Source of the DNA: Cordia subcordata
Taxonomy: Eukaryota; Streptophyta; Magnoliopsida; Boraginales; Cordiaceae
Direction: 5' to 3'
NCBI GenBank assembly: GCA_028554755.1
Contig: JAPTOF010000017.1
Location: 5,332,001-5,396,000 of the forward strand
Length of the DNA: 64,000 bases
The translations under genes were made by a program, and so were the position numbers. Positions 21,558 through 33,867 of the stretch are shown here, piece after piece; within the stretch, counting starts at the first letter, position 1; the number at the start of each line of letters is the position of its first letter. The notes below the pieces were generated by a model. That model was not told the DNA's origin. It worked only from the letters and a program-made list of their open reading frames with translations, and ran no database searches.

Positions 21558-22164
21558 CAGGTAAGATTTGATTGCGCCGGGCTCATAACATTTCTAAATG
21601 TAGTGTGCATTGCATGCTGATGGCTAAAAATGGCCACGTTATGGGGCCATGCGTATCACAAAATGTGAAACCACGTAGCAATCAGCATAAATTCAGTATT
21701 ATATACTTGGGGTTAGCTCACATGTAGATTATTCAGGGATGTTATGTTGACTTCCTATACGTTATACACAGACAAAAACTTGTCATTATGGACTACGTGG
21801 ATGGTCGTGGATTGTCTGATAATGTGGAAATATGGCGTCTAATTCAAAAACACATCTATAATAATTTTATCCGAAAAAAGAAATTTAAAAGAACACATCT
21901 ATAGAACAAGCTTGATTTTCAAAGTAACTGTAGGAAAGGATGTCTCCTTTTTGGTCCTATTCTTGTACTTATCAAATGTCCTAATCGTATGTCTTTGATT
22001 AATAGCGTAGATTCAGAAATTTTTGTTCTTTAAAACTAAAAGTGCACAATTTATTGCGAACCAAAAAGTAAACAATTTATATCACTATTTTTCTTTTTAA
22101 GGCGAACTAGATGGACTTGTCAGTCCAAATTAAAGTACTTTAAAATTGAAAACACACACACATG

Positions 22165-22203
<39 letters not shown>

Positions 22204-22787
22204 TAAAATCTGACCTCACTATTTAGTGATTTTATATATATTAAGATATAATCTGAACTCAATATTTAGTGACTTTGTTCCTGAAATTAGTAGAGATTGC
22301 ATTCCTCACATAAAAATGTACCCATATATAGTTATCGGTATATTTTCCCTTTGAATAACTAGGCCATAAAATGTTAAAAGATACGATTGACATGAAACAT
22401 TTTTGGTACAATTATGATTGATAATAAAATTTTGCTGTCCTGCAACGTGACATGACCATGTACGTAGCACATTAGATCCATTGAGATTGTTACCTTGGCT
22501 TGACTGAACGAGATAACAAAGATTAAAATTCAAACTTCCATGGTCGTTGAATATGTTTCTTGATCAACTTTCCTTTTAGTTGCATGCACCTCTTCTTGTT
22601 CTTTATCTTTCACCTCCTGTGCACTCATTTCAAATTAGATGTCGTAGACTCCCTACCATTCTTCCTCCAAAACCGCTTTCCTCTCCAAAAGTTTTTATTT
22701 TTTCATTTTTTTTTTACTAGGCAAAGAAGTGAATGGTTTTATTCCGTATTGAGCAAAGAAAAGCATCTAAGTTGGGTTAAGAGGGTG
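21558..22787. other. Intergenic with (TA)n tract
   Basis: No gene seen. A (TA)n microsatellite occupies about 22163-22205 and is followed by short direct repeats (TGACCTCACTATTTAGTGA-like and CTGAACTCAATATTTAGTGA-like). Confidence 0.6.
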
Positions 22788-23250
22788 TTTGACTTTCCGC
22801 ATAAGTAGGTTAAATTTACTTATAAGTAGAAAAAAAAAATTTATATGTTTGGTAAAATTTACTTATAAGTAGAAAAAGAAAATTTATATGTTTGGTAAAA
22901 TTTACTTATAAGTTAATTTTCCAATAAGCAAAATTTACCTACTAATTATAATAAGTATTTAAAAAGAAAAAGGAGCGACCACCCTACTTTTTGTTCACTT
23001 ACTTTTAAACAAAGTGATTTAACTAAATAAAAGAACAACTTTATCCTTTAAAAAAGAAAAGCAACATTCTCATTCTTTAATGCAAGGTTCTTTTAGTTAT
23101 TTTAACAAAAATTATTTTATTTAAATATATATTTGTCAAACATGTCAATAACTTATAAATATATTTTATCTAAATACTTTTCTATTTATTTATTATTTAC
23201 TTATAAGCTTCAAAAGTAACAATATATATTACCAAAAGTTCTTTATTTAA
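22788..23250. repeat. Degenerate MITE-like segment with 43-bp internal repeat
   Basis: Begins TAAGAGGGTGTTTGACTT, the same GAGGGTGTTTG end and TAA flank as the complete element at 59036. The matching right end is not found, so it seems truncated. Inside, a 43-bp unit (AAATTTACTTATAAGTAGAA and following bases) is repeated twice plus a partial copy at 22812-22920. Confidence 0.45.
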
Positions 23251-23598
23251 TGCCATTCTGAATTGAAATTTGTGGCAACTTAATTATCTACAACGTTGTT
23301 GCACTTAGTCTACCGAACATTGTCTCCAAACTTTGTATCAATCGCTTTTAATATTGATGACATGGTAAGGTAACAACTGAGATATACAGGAGATATGCTG
23401 ATGCCATCTGATGCAAATTCAAGAAATTAAATTTTATTTTTCTTGACGAGTCCTCGCCATGAATGCAAATTTATCAAAAAGCTTTTGCTTGTTAGACTCA
23501 GAAAAAAAAATGAGCCACACACACGAAGCATAATACATTTCTTCATAATTGGTAGAGATCTAACCACCATACCGACCAATCAGTGCCTCGTTGAAACC

Positions 23599-23775
23599 TT
23601 GACGTAAAAAGTCAGACCCTTTCGCTACCAACCACGTGTAATCTATGGGTCAATCAAAATTTACTGTGATATATGTACTTCAAGCTATGAGTGACATTAG
23701 TAAAATTACGAAGGCCTATTTTTAATATTTTACATTTATTTAGTGAAAAAGAGGTTAAAGAGATAAAGATTGACC
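23599..23775 (+). promoter_or_regulatory. MYB promoter elements: G-box and W-boxes
   Basis: Upstream of the MYB gene are a G-box with ABA-response-type flank, CCACGTGT with CACGTG at 23633-23638, and two W-box cores, TTGACG at 23599-23604 and TTGACC at 23770-23775. These are known bZIP/bHLH and WRKY targets. Stress, ABA or wound control would fit known members of this MYB subgroup, but this is inference from short motifs. Confidence 0.45.
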
Positions 23776-23842
23776 AAATTAAACACGAGGCCGGCACCAA
23801 ATCCTGCTGACTTGAATCAATTGATAACAGCTCCCCATCATC

Positions 23843-23850
23843 TATATAAA
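23843..23850 (+). promoter_or_regulatory. TATA box of the MYB gene
   Basis: TATATAAA, about 150 bp upstream of the start codon, in a suitable place for transcription to begin near 23,875. Confidence 0.65.
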
Positions 23851-23999
23851 TATGGGGTCATCTTCTTTAATTGGACCTACAAGTTGCACTTTGCTGCTAA
23901 AGGTAAAGTATGATATAAAGTCGTGATAGATCAGAGACGAAAATTTTTGCTTGTAGACTTATCCATCCGGAAATTAATTGAATTTACGACGAGCAAACA

Positions 24000-25647
24000 A
24001 TGGGAAGAACACCATGTTGTGATAGGAATGGACTGAAGAAAGGTCCATGGACACCTGAGGAAGATCACAAGCTCATTGAGCACATCAAAACTCATGGACC
24101 GGGCAATTGGCGAACGCTTCCGAAGAATGCTGGTATGTTAATTTTCATTTCTTTGAATATTGATGCTGTACACATGTGGAAAATTTTAATGGTATTTATT
24201 TATTTTCTTTAACATGTTGTTTAACATCATATGTAGGGCTTCAAAGATGTGGAAAGAGTTGTCGTCTTCGTTGGACAAATTATTTAAGACCGGATATCAA
24301 GAGAGGAAGATTCTCATTTGAAGAAGAAGAAACAATCATTCAGCTACATAGCGTTCTTGGAAATAAGTAAGATATCAAGAATTTTCATTAGATTTAGAAT
24401 TTATTTTCGTTGTTGGAATTCCCCGGTACTTCATAGAACAGAGTGCTTGTTTGCATTCTTTTTTTTTTTTTTTTTTTTGCATTGACTTTTTTAACTTCTG
24501 AAAATGATACTTTTTTTTGAGTAAAATTTCGACTTTTGGAAAAAGTTGATTTTGAGCTTTTTTTTCGAGTTTTCACTTTTTTTAAAAACCAATTCAAATA
24601 TTTATTGCTAAAAAGATATAATTTTTTCAAGAAAAAAAAAATAATATATTTTTTTCATGAATGATCCAATCCAAAAAAGCCCATACTAAAATCCTCCTTT
24701 TCAAGGGGTGTGATGATTCGTTTTATAAAATAAAAAGGGATTAGAGAGATTTTAAAATAGATGGAGTTCAACACACTTTAGATAAATCACAAAGGATCCA
24801 ACTCTTTCTCTGCTCGAGACTAATAAACTTGATTTTGGATCTCAGGTGGTCAGCTATTGCAGCTCGGTTGCCAGGGAGAACTGATAATGAGATCAAGAAT
24901 TACTGGAACACTCACATCAGAAAAAGGCTGCTGAGGATGGGTATTGATCCGGTAACACACAGTCCACGCCTGGATCTTCTAGACCTGTCATCACTTCTAA
25001 ACTCAGCTCAGCTTAATCTTACAAATTTGCTAGGGCTACAAACCCTAGTAAATCCAGAGGCTTTAAGACTTCTTACAACTTTGATAGCTTCAAACAATGA
25101 AAACTCTGAACTATTACTCCAAAAAGCTCAAGAAAACCAACTAGTGAATGGCCAAATGCAAAATCAGAACCCAATTCTCCAGCCTAATCAGTTCCAAAAT
25201 CCCATCCCACAGGTTCCAAATTGCACCACACAAAATGTTTCTTCATCTTCTTATTTCAATCATAGTACTCTTCCAATGCAAGAGAACTTGGAACAGTTTC
25301 TGATGAACTGTTCATCCCCGAATACTATCGGGGAAAACTTGCCTTCTCTAAGTGAAGCTTTTGCTACTCTACCAAATTATGGCTGTAGCGGTTCTGATCA
25401 TGTCAGGAGTGGCTCGGATGCATCAGAAAACTCGAACTTTTGGTCGCTGAACAACGGCAGCAAACAGCATTTTAGCGTTGATCATTCGGTTCTGTCGACG
25501 CCTCTATCAAATTCGGCAACTTTGAATTCGTCTTCTGCATTCGTCAACAGCAGTACTAACACAGAAGATCAGGAGATGGAGAGCTATTGCAGTAACATGA
25601 TGAAGTTTGAAATTCCGGAGAGTTTTGACTTTGACAGCTTAATGTGA
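24000..25647 (+). CDS. MYB102-like: R2R3-MYB transcription factor, MYB41/74/102-like
   Basis: Nuclear DNA-binding activator or regulator. Three exons: 24000-24132 (133 bp), 24237-24366 (130 bp) and 24846-25647, giving 354 residues; all junctions are GT/AG, and the 133/130 exon sizes are the classic R2R3-MYB pattern. R2 covers about residues 14-61 with Trp at 17, 37 and 57; R3 covers about 67-112 with Phe70 in place of the first Trp, then Trp89 and Trp108. The bHLH-contact signature is absent (EETIIQLH). The post-MYB block [17 protein letters not shown] is diagnostic of subgroup 10/11, which in Arabidopsis acts in suberin, wound, drought and ABA responses. The C-terminus is Asn- and Ser-rich with an acidic end (ESFDFDSLM). 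Intact. Exact orthologue not resolved. Confidence 0.95.
24443..24685. mobile_element. MITE in MYB intron 2
   Basis: Intron 2 (24367-24845) holds a T-rich foldback segment whose left end GTGCTTGTTTGCATTC pairs with the right end, complemented as GTATGGGCTTTTTTGGATTG. It belongs to the same family as the MITE at 20734 and makes up about half of the intron. The splice sites are untouched. Ends are approximate; no clear duplication seen. Confidence 0.6.
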
Positions 25648-26053
25648 ATACTTTACTTCATTGTCAGCGTTCTCTTTTTCCTCTTCCTAGTTTAAATTTT
25701 TTGTTTGAACTTGGAATGAACCAAGATACTACCTTTTTCTTTTTATTGCTTCTTTTTGTCAGATGAAATTTGTTGTATGTTAATACAGACTAGCTGTTTG
25801 TTCCAACATGCATTAGTTTGCATTTCGTTAGAATGGCTTGTCAATTTGAGCAATCTTATTATTTTGTTACCAACGCTAATATCCTCTAGATAAAGATATA
25901 CTCCATGGCTGTTTAAGATAGATTATATGCAGTATGGTGAAGCAATAATTGTTTCATAGTCATCTTTGTCCGAAAAGGAAGAGAATGGAGAGAGGAATGA
26001 AGAAACAGGCGCTGGCTTGTAAGTATATTGGCTTCGGTCCATGACATTGGTTT
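25648..26053 (+). other. MYB 3' UTR and flank
   Basis: T-rich sequence after the MYB stop codon, probably 3' UTR for the first 200 bp or so. No single polyadenylation signal stands out, and no other gene is seen. Confidence 0.5.
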
Positions 26054-26062
26054 TTGAAATTT

Positions 26063-27026
26063 GGATAAATAGCATAATATCACCTAGACTTCAGCATAAG
26101 TATATAGGGTCCCTCTAAATTTTCAAAACTAAGTAATTACCTTTGTACATTTTAAAATTAAGTTCAACCGCCCCATTTTAATAATGCCATTAAAAAAATT
26201 AACAGAAGTTGTAAAACAACTTCCTTACCCTCTTATAAATATATATTTTGCTCCCAATTTCAATAGCCCCAAATCTATCAACCCCAATCCCTAACTCCCA
26301 CAAAATTCCAAATTAAAACACCTCCAAATTTCAATTACCTAAAATCCCTAACCCACGTTACCCACAATCCCAACAACAGTGATTAAAATCAATGAGGACA
26401 ACAATGATGGAGTCGGAACTCCGGTACGTTTTGGTCGGCATCAGCGTCGGCAACCTCGATGTCAACGACATCACAGAGCTCTTTTTTTTTTTTTTTTTTT
26501 GTGGATTAATATCGTAGAGCTCGTTAAGAGATTGTTTATATTTCTTTCTTTGTGTCATATGTCATTGCCAAACAAAGACGCCAGAATTTGAAGAAGATTA
26601 ACTTGATCCTTGAGTGAATGTTTATATTATGTGTTTGGTCTTAATGGTGGATTAATTTTGGAGCTATAAGAGGTATCATGAGAATCACTACGAGAAGGAA
26701 AATTTTTTTATAGCAGCCACATGATGTGAGGTGGCCGGAAATGGCTCCGACGAGTGCTTGAAGTTACAAGATGTGTTTATGAACAATAGAAAAGATGAGG
26801 CTATTTTGGTCCAAAATTATTTTTTTAGATGAATTATAAAGTCATATCATCAATAAAGATGCGTGTATCAATCTCCATGAAATTAAACAGAAACCTAACA
26901 GCAAGGGGGCTACGTGCACACTTTTTAAAAGTACAAGGAATAATTAGCTAATTTTGAAAATGTAGGGGGTCGCTATGTACTTATGCCTAAGTCTAGGGGG
27001 GTATTATGCTATTATGCTATTTACTC
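26063..27026. mobile_element. Non-autonomous MULE, 964 bp
   Basis: Flanked by a perfect 9-bp target duplication TTGAAATTT (26054-26062 and 27027-27035), the signature of Mutator-like elements. Terminal inverted repeats exceed 80 bp: left GGATAAATAGCATAATATCA, right complemented GAGTAAATAGCATAATAGCA, and the similarity continues through CTAGACTT, GCATAAGTA and TTTTCAAAA. No transposase is encoded. The middle (about 26,350-26,780) is unlike the ends and richer in GC; it could be a captured fragment of another locus. Confidence 0.88.
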
Positions 27027-27035
27027 TTGAAATTT

Positions 27036-27488
27036 TGTTACGTCTGCAAAAAAAATTGGCCGAGTTCTTTTGTATCTATTCGAATTGCCCCGAAATCTTT
27101 TTTGGTAACTGTTGAGTTTTATTTAGAGCTTCAGGTGGAAGTCAACAAAAGTTAATAATTATTTGGTTTTGTATTTTAGGTTTTGAACTTTTAGTGAATT
27201 TTAAAGTAATATTAGGCTTTTAAAAGTATGGAATTGTATATATAATAAGAAAAGAAGAAGAAAAACAATTTCTTACCTCATCTAAACAAAAGTTTTTCAA
27301 AAGTCTTCTTTTTAGAAAACTCCAATTTGGAGCTTCTCACTTCTTAACTTTGTGTGACTTTGACTTTGACCTAAAAGCTTTCAGAAAAGAGTTGAATAAA
27401 GTGGTTTAAGCTTTTAAACCACTAGTACCACTGCTCTTTCTAATCATCTCTTCCCTTTTTTCCTGATGATGGATAAAGTTATACGAGG
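27036..27488. other. Intergenic, no gene seen
   Basis: AT-rich, with a TTTTTAGAAAACTC-type run similar to MITE interiors. Nothing supportable. Confidence 0.5.
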
Positions 27489-27592
27489 CCAAATCTTGAT
27501 TCTCCTATATCAATGTAGTCCATCCTAAGTCATTTGATTTCCAAATCTTGATTCTCCTATATCAATGTAGTCCATCCTAAGTCATTTGATTT
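27489..27592. repeat. 52-bp tandem duplication
   Basis: Two identical copies starting CCAAATCTTGATTCTCC at 27489 and 27541. It lies at the start of the copia remnant and may belong to it. Confidence 0.9.
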
Positions 27593-27599
27593 CGCCACT

Positions 27600-29510
27600 G
27601 GGTTCACCTTTGCCCTAGAGTTGACAACTCTTACAGAGTCCATCTCCTTTTTTGATCAACCTTTTTCGTCGATCTACACGAGTAACCACACTACCCTCAC
27701 AACTCAATGATTATTATTATTTTTCCACTGTTCTTTCTTTGCATGAACCATAGGTTTACCATGATTCTAGTACTGATCCTTACTAGTAGCAAGTTATGAT
27801 TGAAGAAATGTAGGCTGTAGAGTCCAAACATACTTGAAACTTAGTGGAACTTTAAATTGGGAAGAAGTGATAGACTGTAAATGCATGTATAACATCAAGA
27901 ATCACTCAAATGGTTTCATTAGACGATACAAGGCTTAGTTAGTAACAAAGGGATCAGACGCTCAAAAGCATATATTGATTATGAGTATACTTTCATCTAG
28001 AAGGACGTCTCGTATTTATATGGAGCCTTATTGCTATTATCTTAGTTCATCAATGACCCTTATTTTAGATGGATGTGAAAAATGTCTTCCTTAGTGGGGA
28101 ACTCATAAAGAAGATCCATATGTAACCTTTTACAAGTTACCATCATTCTTCACATCAAGTACGTTGGTTACACAAGGCATTTTCAGACGCTCAAAAGCAT
28201 ATATTGATTATGAGTATACTTTCATCTAGTAGGACGTCTCGTATTTATATGGAGCCTTATTGCTATTATCTTAGTTCATCAATGACCCTTAATTTAGATG
28301 GATGTGAAAAATGTTTTTCTTAGTGGGGAACTCATAAAGAAGATCCATATGTAACCTTTTACAAGTTACCATCATTCTTCACATCAAGTACGTTGGTTAC
28401 ATAAGGCATTTTTTGGTCTCAAACAGGACCCAGGGCCAAGATTCGTTCACTATGCCTAATTTCGTTATTGGTGAGCTTGGTTTTACCCAAAGAGCCCATG
28501 ACTTAGTATTATTGGTGCATTTCTATCTCTAGTATTGTTATGATTTTATGTTATATGGGTGATGATTATTATATGCAATGATTCTACTGGTATTTCTTGA
28601 CTTGAAAGAGTTTCTTGGCAAGAATTTTGAGATGAAAGATTTGGAATCTCAGTTATTTTTTGGTGATTAAGATCCCTAGTAAAGTTGTGGGTTATTACCT
28701 TTCGTGAGTGAAGTACTTTTCCGATCGCTTGATCCTCATGTTTGGCTTACTCTGCTTGATGGTACACCGCCTCCAGATGCCCCTTTGTATCAACAATACA
28801 TAATTGGCCATCGCATATGTCTCATTGTCATTTGCCCTCATATCTCCTATTTTATTCATTTATTGAATCAGTTCATATATCTCCTATTTTGTTCGTTTGT
28901 TGAATCAGTTCATATATGCTCCTTTGACCACTCATTACATTGTTGTTCTTCATATCCTTTACTATATCAAGTGTTTAGTGTTTCACATTCTATTTGTTTA
29001 TGCCAATCACCTTTGATCCTCTATAGGTTTTCTGATGCTGATTGAGCTTGTGATGGATCACACTAATTTTTGTTTCGTGACAGGATACTGTTTTCTTTTA
29101 GGTTACTTTCTTATCTTGTGGTAAAGTAAGAAGTAGACTATTATTGCTAAGTTCAATATCAAAGCTAAACGATGTGCTCTAGCAGTTGATGCAACCTAAG
29201 AGGTTATTTGGCTTCGTTTATTATTGAATGATATGGATGTTTTGCAAGATTCAGCCACTGTTATTCATTGCAATAATCAAAGTGTCATAAAGATTGCTCA
29301 TAACTATGTGTTCCATGAATGTTCGCGTCACATTGAATGCAATTGTCTTTTTAGTCAACAACATGTTACTAGTGACACTACTTCTCTATTATATTGCCTG
29401 CAGATAATCTTTGCTAAGGCTTATCCTACAACACGAGCTCGGGACTTGATTTTGAAACTCAAACTAGTGTCCTTTGCACCATGCACTTTGAGTATGACAG
29501 CGATTTAAGA
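27600..29510 (+). pseudogene. Ty1/copia pol remnant
   Basis: Plus-strand RT and RNase H fragments with many stops. Near 27,800 EEM-AVESKHTWNLVEL and IGKKVIDCK, near 27,905 GFIRRYKA-LVTKG, near 28,070 MDV-N, near 28,600 LKEFLGKNFEMKDL, then LLDGTPPPDAPLYQQYIIGH with HISYFIHLLNQF at 28,750-28,880, and an RNase H tail HIECNCLFSQQHVTSDT at 29,320. The order matches copia pol. No LTRs found; the fragment is truncated at both ends and carries an internal duplication. Confidence 0.8.
27955..28412. repeat. 229-bp tandem duplication inside copia remnant
   Basis: Copies 27955-28183 and 28184-28412, starting CAGACGCTCAAAAGCATATA, with only a few differences. It duplicates part of the RT region and so post-dates the copia insertion. 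Confidence 0.92.
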
Positions 29511-30892
29511 CATACAATTTAACACTCTTATATGGATAATTTTTTCAATAGAGCCTAAATTGATTCAATTTGTTTAGCTAAAGGTTCCTTAAGTATAAAC
29601 ACATTTTTCCTTTTAAAAAAAAAAAAAAAACTAGCCTGCTCTTTAACAATTCTACCGACCCTCGGGTTACTAGGGCTGCCAGCTCATAAATAAATCTATA
29701 CAAGGGTGGAACAAAGGGGATCGGCAAGGACCTGACCTTTCCTAAGCTCGAAAAAAGTATTTAAATTTATAAAATTAAAAAAATCACGGCCCTTCCTTAA
29801 TATTTTTTCTCCTTTGTCTGAAATTCTTCCCAAAATGAACTTTAGTATACACTTCTTCATACAGAAGATATTTTAGTAATCAAATTTTTGTAATAGATAG
29901 GCAATTTTAGCATTGAAATCTCAATAATGCTAAATTCTTTAATTTTGTTTGTTGGTTAGTTGTTTAGAGTTTCTTTATACAAGATATATTTAAGAAAGTC
30001 TATAATGTTTTGGAGGTTTCTTAGTAGAAAATTTGTTTATTTAAGAAGTCTTTTTAATAGATAATTTATTTATTTTTGCAAACGTACTATTTCATAAATG
30101 AAAACCAAATCGAATTTTATCAACTGAATCAATTACATAACCTTTGCATTATTTTGGGAAACAAAAATATTGCTACTTATTTATGCCTAAAATATATAGT
30201 ATTCCTAATCTTTTGCTATATTATTATTATTATTATATATGTATTGTTCTCTTTTACATTAATAATAAATTTTTAACCTAATCTATATTCTTCCTCGGGT
30301 TATTTGGTAGCAGTAGTAGTAATCAGAAATGGTTTCGTCTACATGTGCAATCAAATGACTTTCACAACACCGTCATCGCAACTTTTCTGATTGGCTTTTT
30401 ATGCTCAAATACCGAAGCTAAGTCATCTCTCATTCAGTTTCCAATTAATCTTTTCTGGTTTGGTATTATTTCAACTTTTTTCCTTTTTTTTTTTTTGTAT
30501 TATTGTTGCAACACTGAATTTCATGACATATTCTATCAGGATACTGTCGCAAGCTTAGACGAACCAAAATTATTGGGGGCACAACAAATTAAACTACGAG
30601 AGGGGTCTTGATTAAGAAAAGGAATGGTGTTTCAGAAGTTGATACTAGGACTTATGAATACTACCTTAATTCCCACACAGAGACTTCTTTTCTTGAAATA
30701 ATTTTGCTTGACTGGCACTTTGTGAAAATATTTTGATATTAGGTTTTTCTTGTTATCTTATCCGTATTGAGGATAAATAGACAACCACCGTTACTCCCTT
30801 TAATTTTAAGAAGGGGGGAGGGTGGTCTTTAAAAAAGGAAAAAAATATTTGAGTAAGGTTTCAATGTGACATTACACTAATGGTACATTTAG
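29511..30892. other. Intergenic, no gene recognised
   Basis: AT-rich. An 88-codon frame at 30345-30611 (MQSNDFHN start, KLLGAQQIKLREGS end) contains a T-rich hydrophobic stretch; I do not recognise it and do not call it a gene. Confidence 0.5.
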
Positions 30893-31920
30893 TATGTAGG
30901 AATGACTTGGAATGGAATCGTTATTCTATCTTCTCATTTCCTTTCTTTCGTTTAGTATAACTAATTGAAGTCGAAAAGCTCATTCTCATGGAATGGCCTT
31001 TTCAGGAAAAGGTAGGAAAACACATACCTTAGCTAAACCTAAAGAATGAGTATTCCAACTTAAGTTGGAATCATAAAAAATAAAAAAAAAACAAAAAATA
31101 ATTTATTATTCCCCATTTATACTCACAAATCTTCAATCGTTATTAAATAGATAGAAAAACAAAAAATTAAAAGTCAAAAGCAAAAAGTAAAAAATTAAAA
31201 ATACACATTTTTTTTTCATTTTTAACTTTTTCACCCAAAAAAATGGGTATAGTTTTATTGGATGATTAACTTTTCTCTCAATTATATTAGAAAAGTAAAT
31301 AAATTAAAATATGGTGATAAAAGTATAAAAAATGATTGAACAAATAATGCTATGGGCTCGTTTGGATTGGCTTTTTTCAAAAGGATTTTTTTAACGACTT
31401 TTGAAAAATAGCTTTTCTTGAGAAGCTGAAAATTTCGGATTCTAAAAAAAGCTTTATTTGAGCTTTTTTCAGAGTTTCAATTTTTTTGGAAGTCAAATCA
31501 AATAGTCATTGCAAATATAATGTAATTTTTTCATGAAAAAAAAAGTGCTTTTTTCTTAAAAAAAAAAAGTTAATCCAAACAGGCCCTATGTTTTATCGTT
31601 GATCAGAAGACAAAGAATATTTTAGTTTATGTTCATATTGTATAAAAATAATTGTCACATATAAGTCTAAATTTATCAAACCAAAGAACAAGTGTATTTT
31701 GGTAAATTGAATTGATTTTTATACTATTCTAATTTTGTTTTAAAATAATTTTACTAAATATAAATAAGATAGTTATTTCATTCTAACTTTTTTATAGTTT
31801 TAACCAAACATTAAAAAAAAAAAGGAAAAGAAAAGGTTCTCCATGGCTATTTTGCCTTGAATTCTTTTTTGCCTTGAATGGTCATTCATTTTCAAACCAT
31901 TCTATCATACCAAATGGGCC
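30893..31920. mobile_element. Possible outer MITE interrupted by a second MITE
   Basis: The left end GGTACATTTAGTATGTAGGA resembles the complemented right end GGCCCATTTGGTATGATAGA, both followed by GGAATG-type runs. The element at 31354-31586 lies inside. Ends are approximate, and no duplication was established. Confidence 0.4.
31354..31586. mobile_element. PIF/Harbinger-like MITE, 233 bp
   Basis: Inverted ends GGGCTCGTTTGGATTGG and complemented GGGCCTGTTTGGATTAA, flanked by TAT on both sides (31351-31353 and 31587-31589). The interior is a T-rich arm facing an A-rich arm. Same family as 20734. Confidence 0.72.
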
Positions 31921-33019
31921 ATAAGGGTGTACATTAGTCTAAAAATTAAACCCGATTACCAAATTGAAATTTTGGATTACATTTGAGTAAATTATGCTTG
32001 GAGAATTAGGAGTAAATTGGGTTTGGAAAAAAAAATCTGGAGAAATGGTTCAAAGTTTGAAACTAATTATGTAATTTGAGGGAAATCTGATTACCAAAGT
32101 CTTATTGCTAAAATAACATTATCTATATAATATTTAGTTTCAAAATATATAACCTTATTATCCTATCTAGAGCCCATACTATTTCATTTTCCATGCCTGT
32201 CACTCTCTTCGCCTCCGCCAAAAGTCTCCCAAGTGCCCTAATTGAAGTATGCAAATTATACCGTACACTCTATTTACTAAATTGTGAATAATTAAAAGTT
32301 TTAAACATAAAGTGTTAACATTATGAATATATAACATGCATTCTGCAAATAATTAAAAGTTATGAATGTATAATATAAAAATTATAAATGTATAGTAATA
32401 AAATTATGAAAGCACACTATTGTGGTTATTTTTTTTCTTTTTTGAGCATAAATAATGCACTCGTAAAAGTGGTGCACAGTCCGTATTAGTGAACCATCAT
32501 TAGGGTGCACAATGAAATGACCCATGGAAACCTCATGCTTGCTGCCCGGCTAAACCGAATAGTTGAAATTTCACTCCGCCAAGCTTCTAAGCTGCGCTAG
32601 AGTAACAGTGCGTCAAATAGACTTATCTTTTTCTTGTTAAATTATCAAATGGTACAGTCTTTAAAAATCTATCCCCTCTTTTCTTTTTGGACTTCCTATA
32701 CTTGTTAAAATAAGTGGTGCTCGTTCTTTTTTCATATAAATTTTCGTGGCTTCATTCTTTCAATTATGTCATGCTTTGAGTCTGATTATATATTTTTATT
32801 TATGTTTTAAAATTTAAATTATATAATTTTCTTTAGAATTTGGTATTAATTATGTTAAATTTAGATTTTAACATTGGGATTCCCTAATCTCCTATTGACT
32901 TTTCTCATTCTCCAGTTTTTCAAATTACGTTTTCCAATGGTGAATGAGGACGAGGAATGAAATAAAATCTCTTCATCAGAATGATTTCAATTAAAAAGAA
33001 TTATCAATTGGGACGAGAA
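31921..33019. other. Intergenic, no gene seen
   Basis: AT-rich. No frame or repeat that I can support. Confidence 0.55.
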
Positions 33020-33217
33020 CGTTAGAAATTTTATAAAATTACGGACTGCCACTAATTGAGACATTTTTATATTTTTGAAAAATGGGTTAAAGTTGACCGG
33101 TAAAATCCAAAATATTATTTATTGTGATTCATTTTAGCTGGGTCTAGGTCCGTCTCATTAAATTATTCCAAAATATTATATCACGTAAAGGGTCTTAGAT
33201 AGCAAGATTTTATGACT
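33020..33217. repeat. LTR fragment related to 49629-50100
   Basis: About 200 bp starting CGTTAGAAATTTTATAAAAT is clearly similar to the first 200 bp of the LTR at 49629 (TGTTAGAAATTTTTTATAAA). Shared blocks are GTTGACC, CCAAAATATTATTTAT and GTCTCATTAAA. The rest of the LTR is absent, so this is a separate truncated copy. Confidence 0.7.
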
Positions 33218-33867
33218 AAAAGTGCTTGTTTGTTTACTATTCCGTGAACAATACTTGGCATATCTTTGAATTGTAGTCCTATGAGCTGTTAATGATATTT
33301 AGTCAAAAAGGACCTGATAAATGATAAAATGATAAAGATGAGATGATGCAACCTATGTTTTCTTTAAGATCCTTCGCCGACAAGCATCATCACAGTGGCT
33401 GCTCATATTGTTAATTTTGCCCTCTTAATACTTGCCATTATATAATATAATGGGTTAACATTGTTTAGAACGTGTATCCATATGTCATAAACTAAGCTGG
33501 AAGACGAAGTGGAAAAGGCAATAACATTTTTGGATTGTGTTCAGCAAATGATAATATTTCATTAATTGTGTGATTAAGGAGGATGGCCAAGAAAGTTTTC
33601 TAAGGACTCCGTTCCTCAACCAAAATAATTAAATAAATAGATAAATAATGGCACTGTCGTAACTAGCTTTTCCTAAATATTTAAATTTTCATATCTTTTT
33701 AAGAAAAAAGGCCTTGCCATTTTGGCAATGATCATACCCCAAGATTAAAATAATTTGCGTATCAAAACATGGGGGCAAAGACGAGGATGTCAAGCGGTAG
33801 TATGTTTTTTCTTGAAAGTTACATGTATGAAATTTTTCTTTATATAGATTGTTTAATATATTGAAAT
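33218..33867. other. Intergenic, no gene seen
   Basis: AT-rich sequence between the LTR fragment and the MULE-like element; nothing recognisable. Confidence 0.5.

Noticed and set aside
28704..29045. 113-codon frame taken as a gene
   Set aside because: The text matches copia pol between RT and RNase H, in a fragment full of stops.
30345..30611. 88-codon frame with a hydrophobic middle
   Set aside because: The hydrophobic part comes from a T-rich run; I recognise no family, and there is no promoter or splice support.
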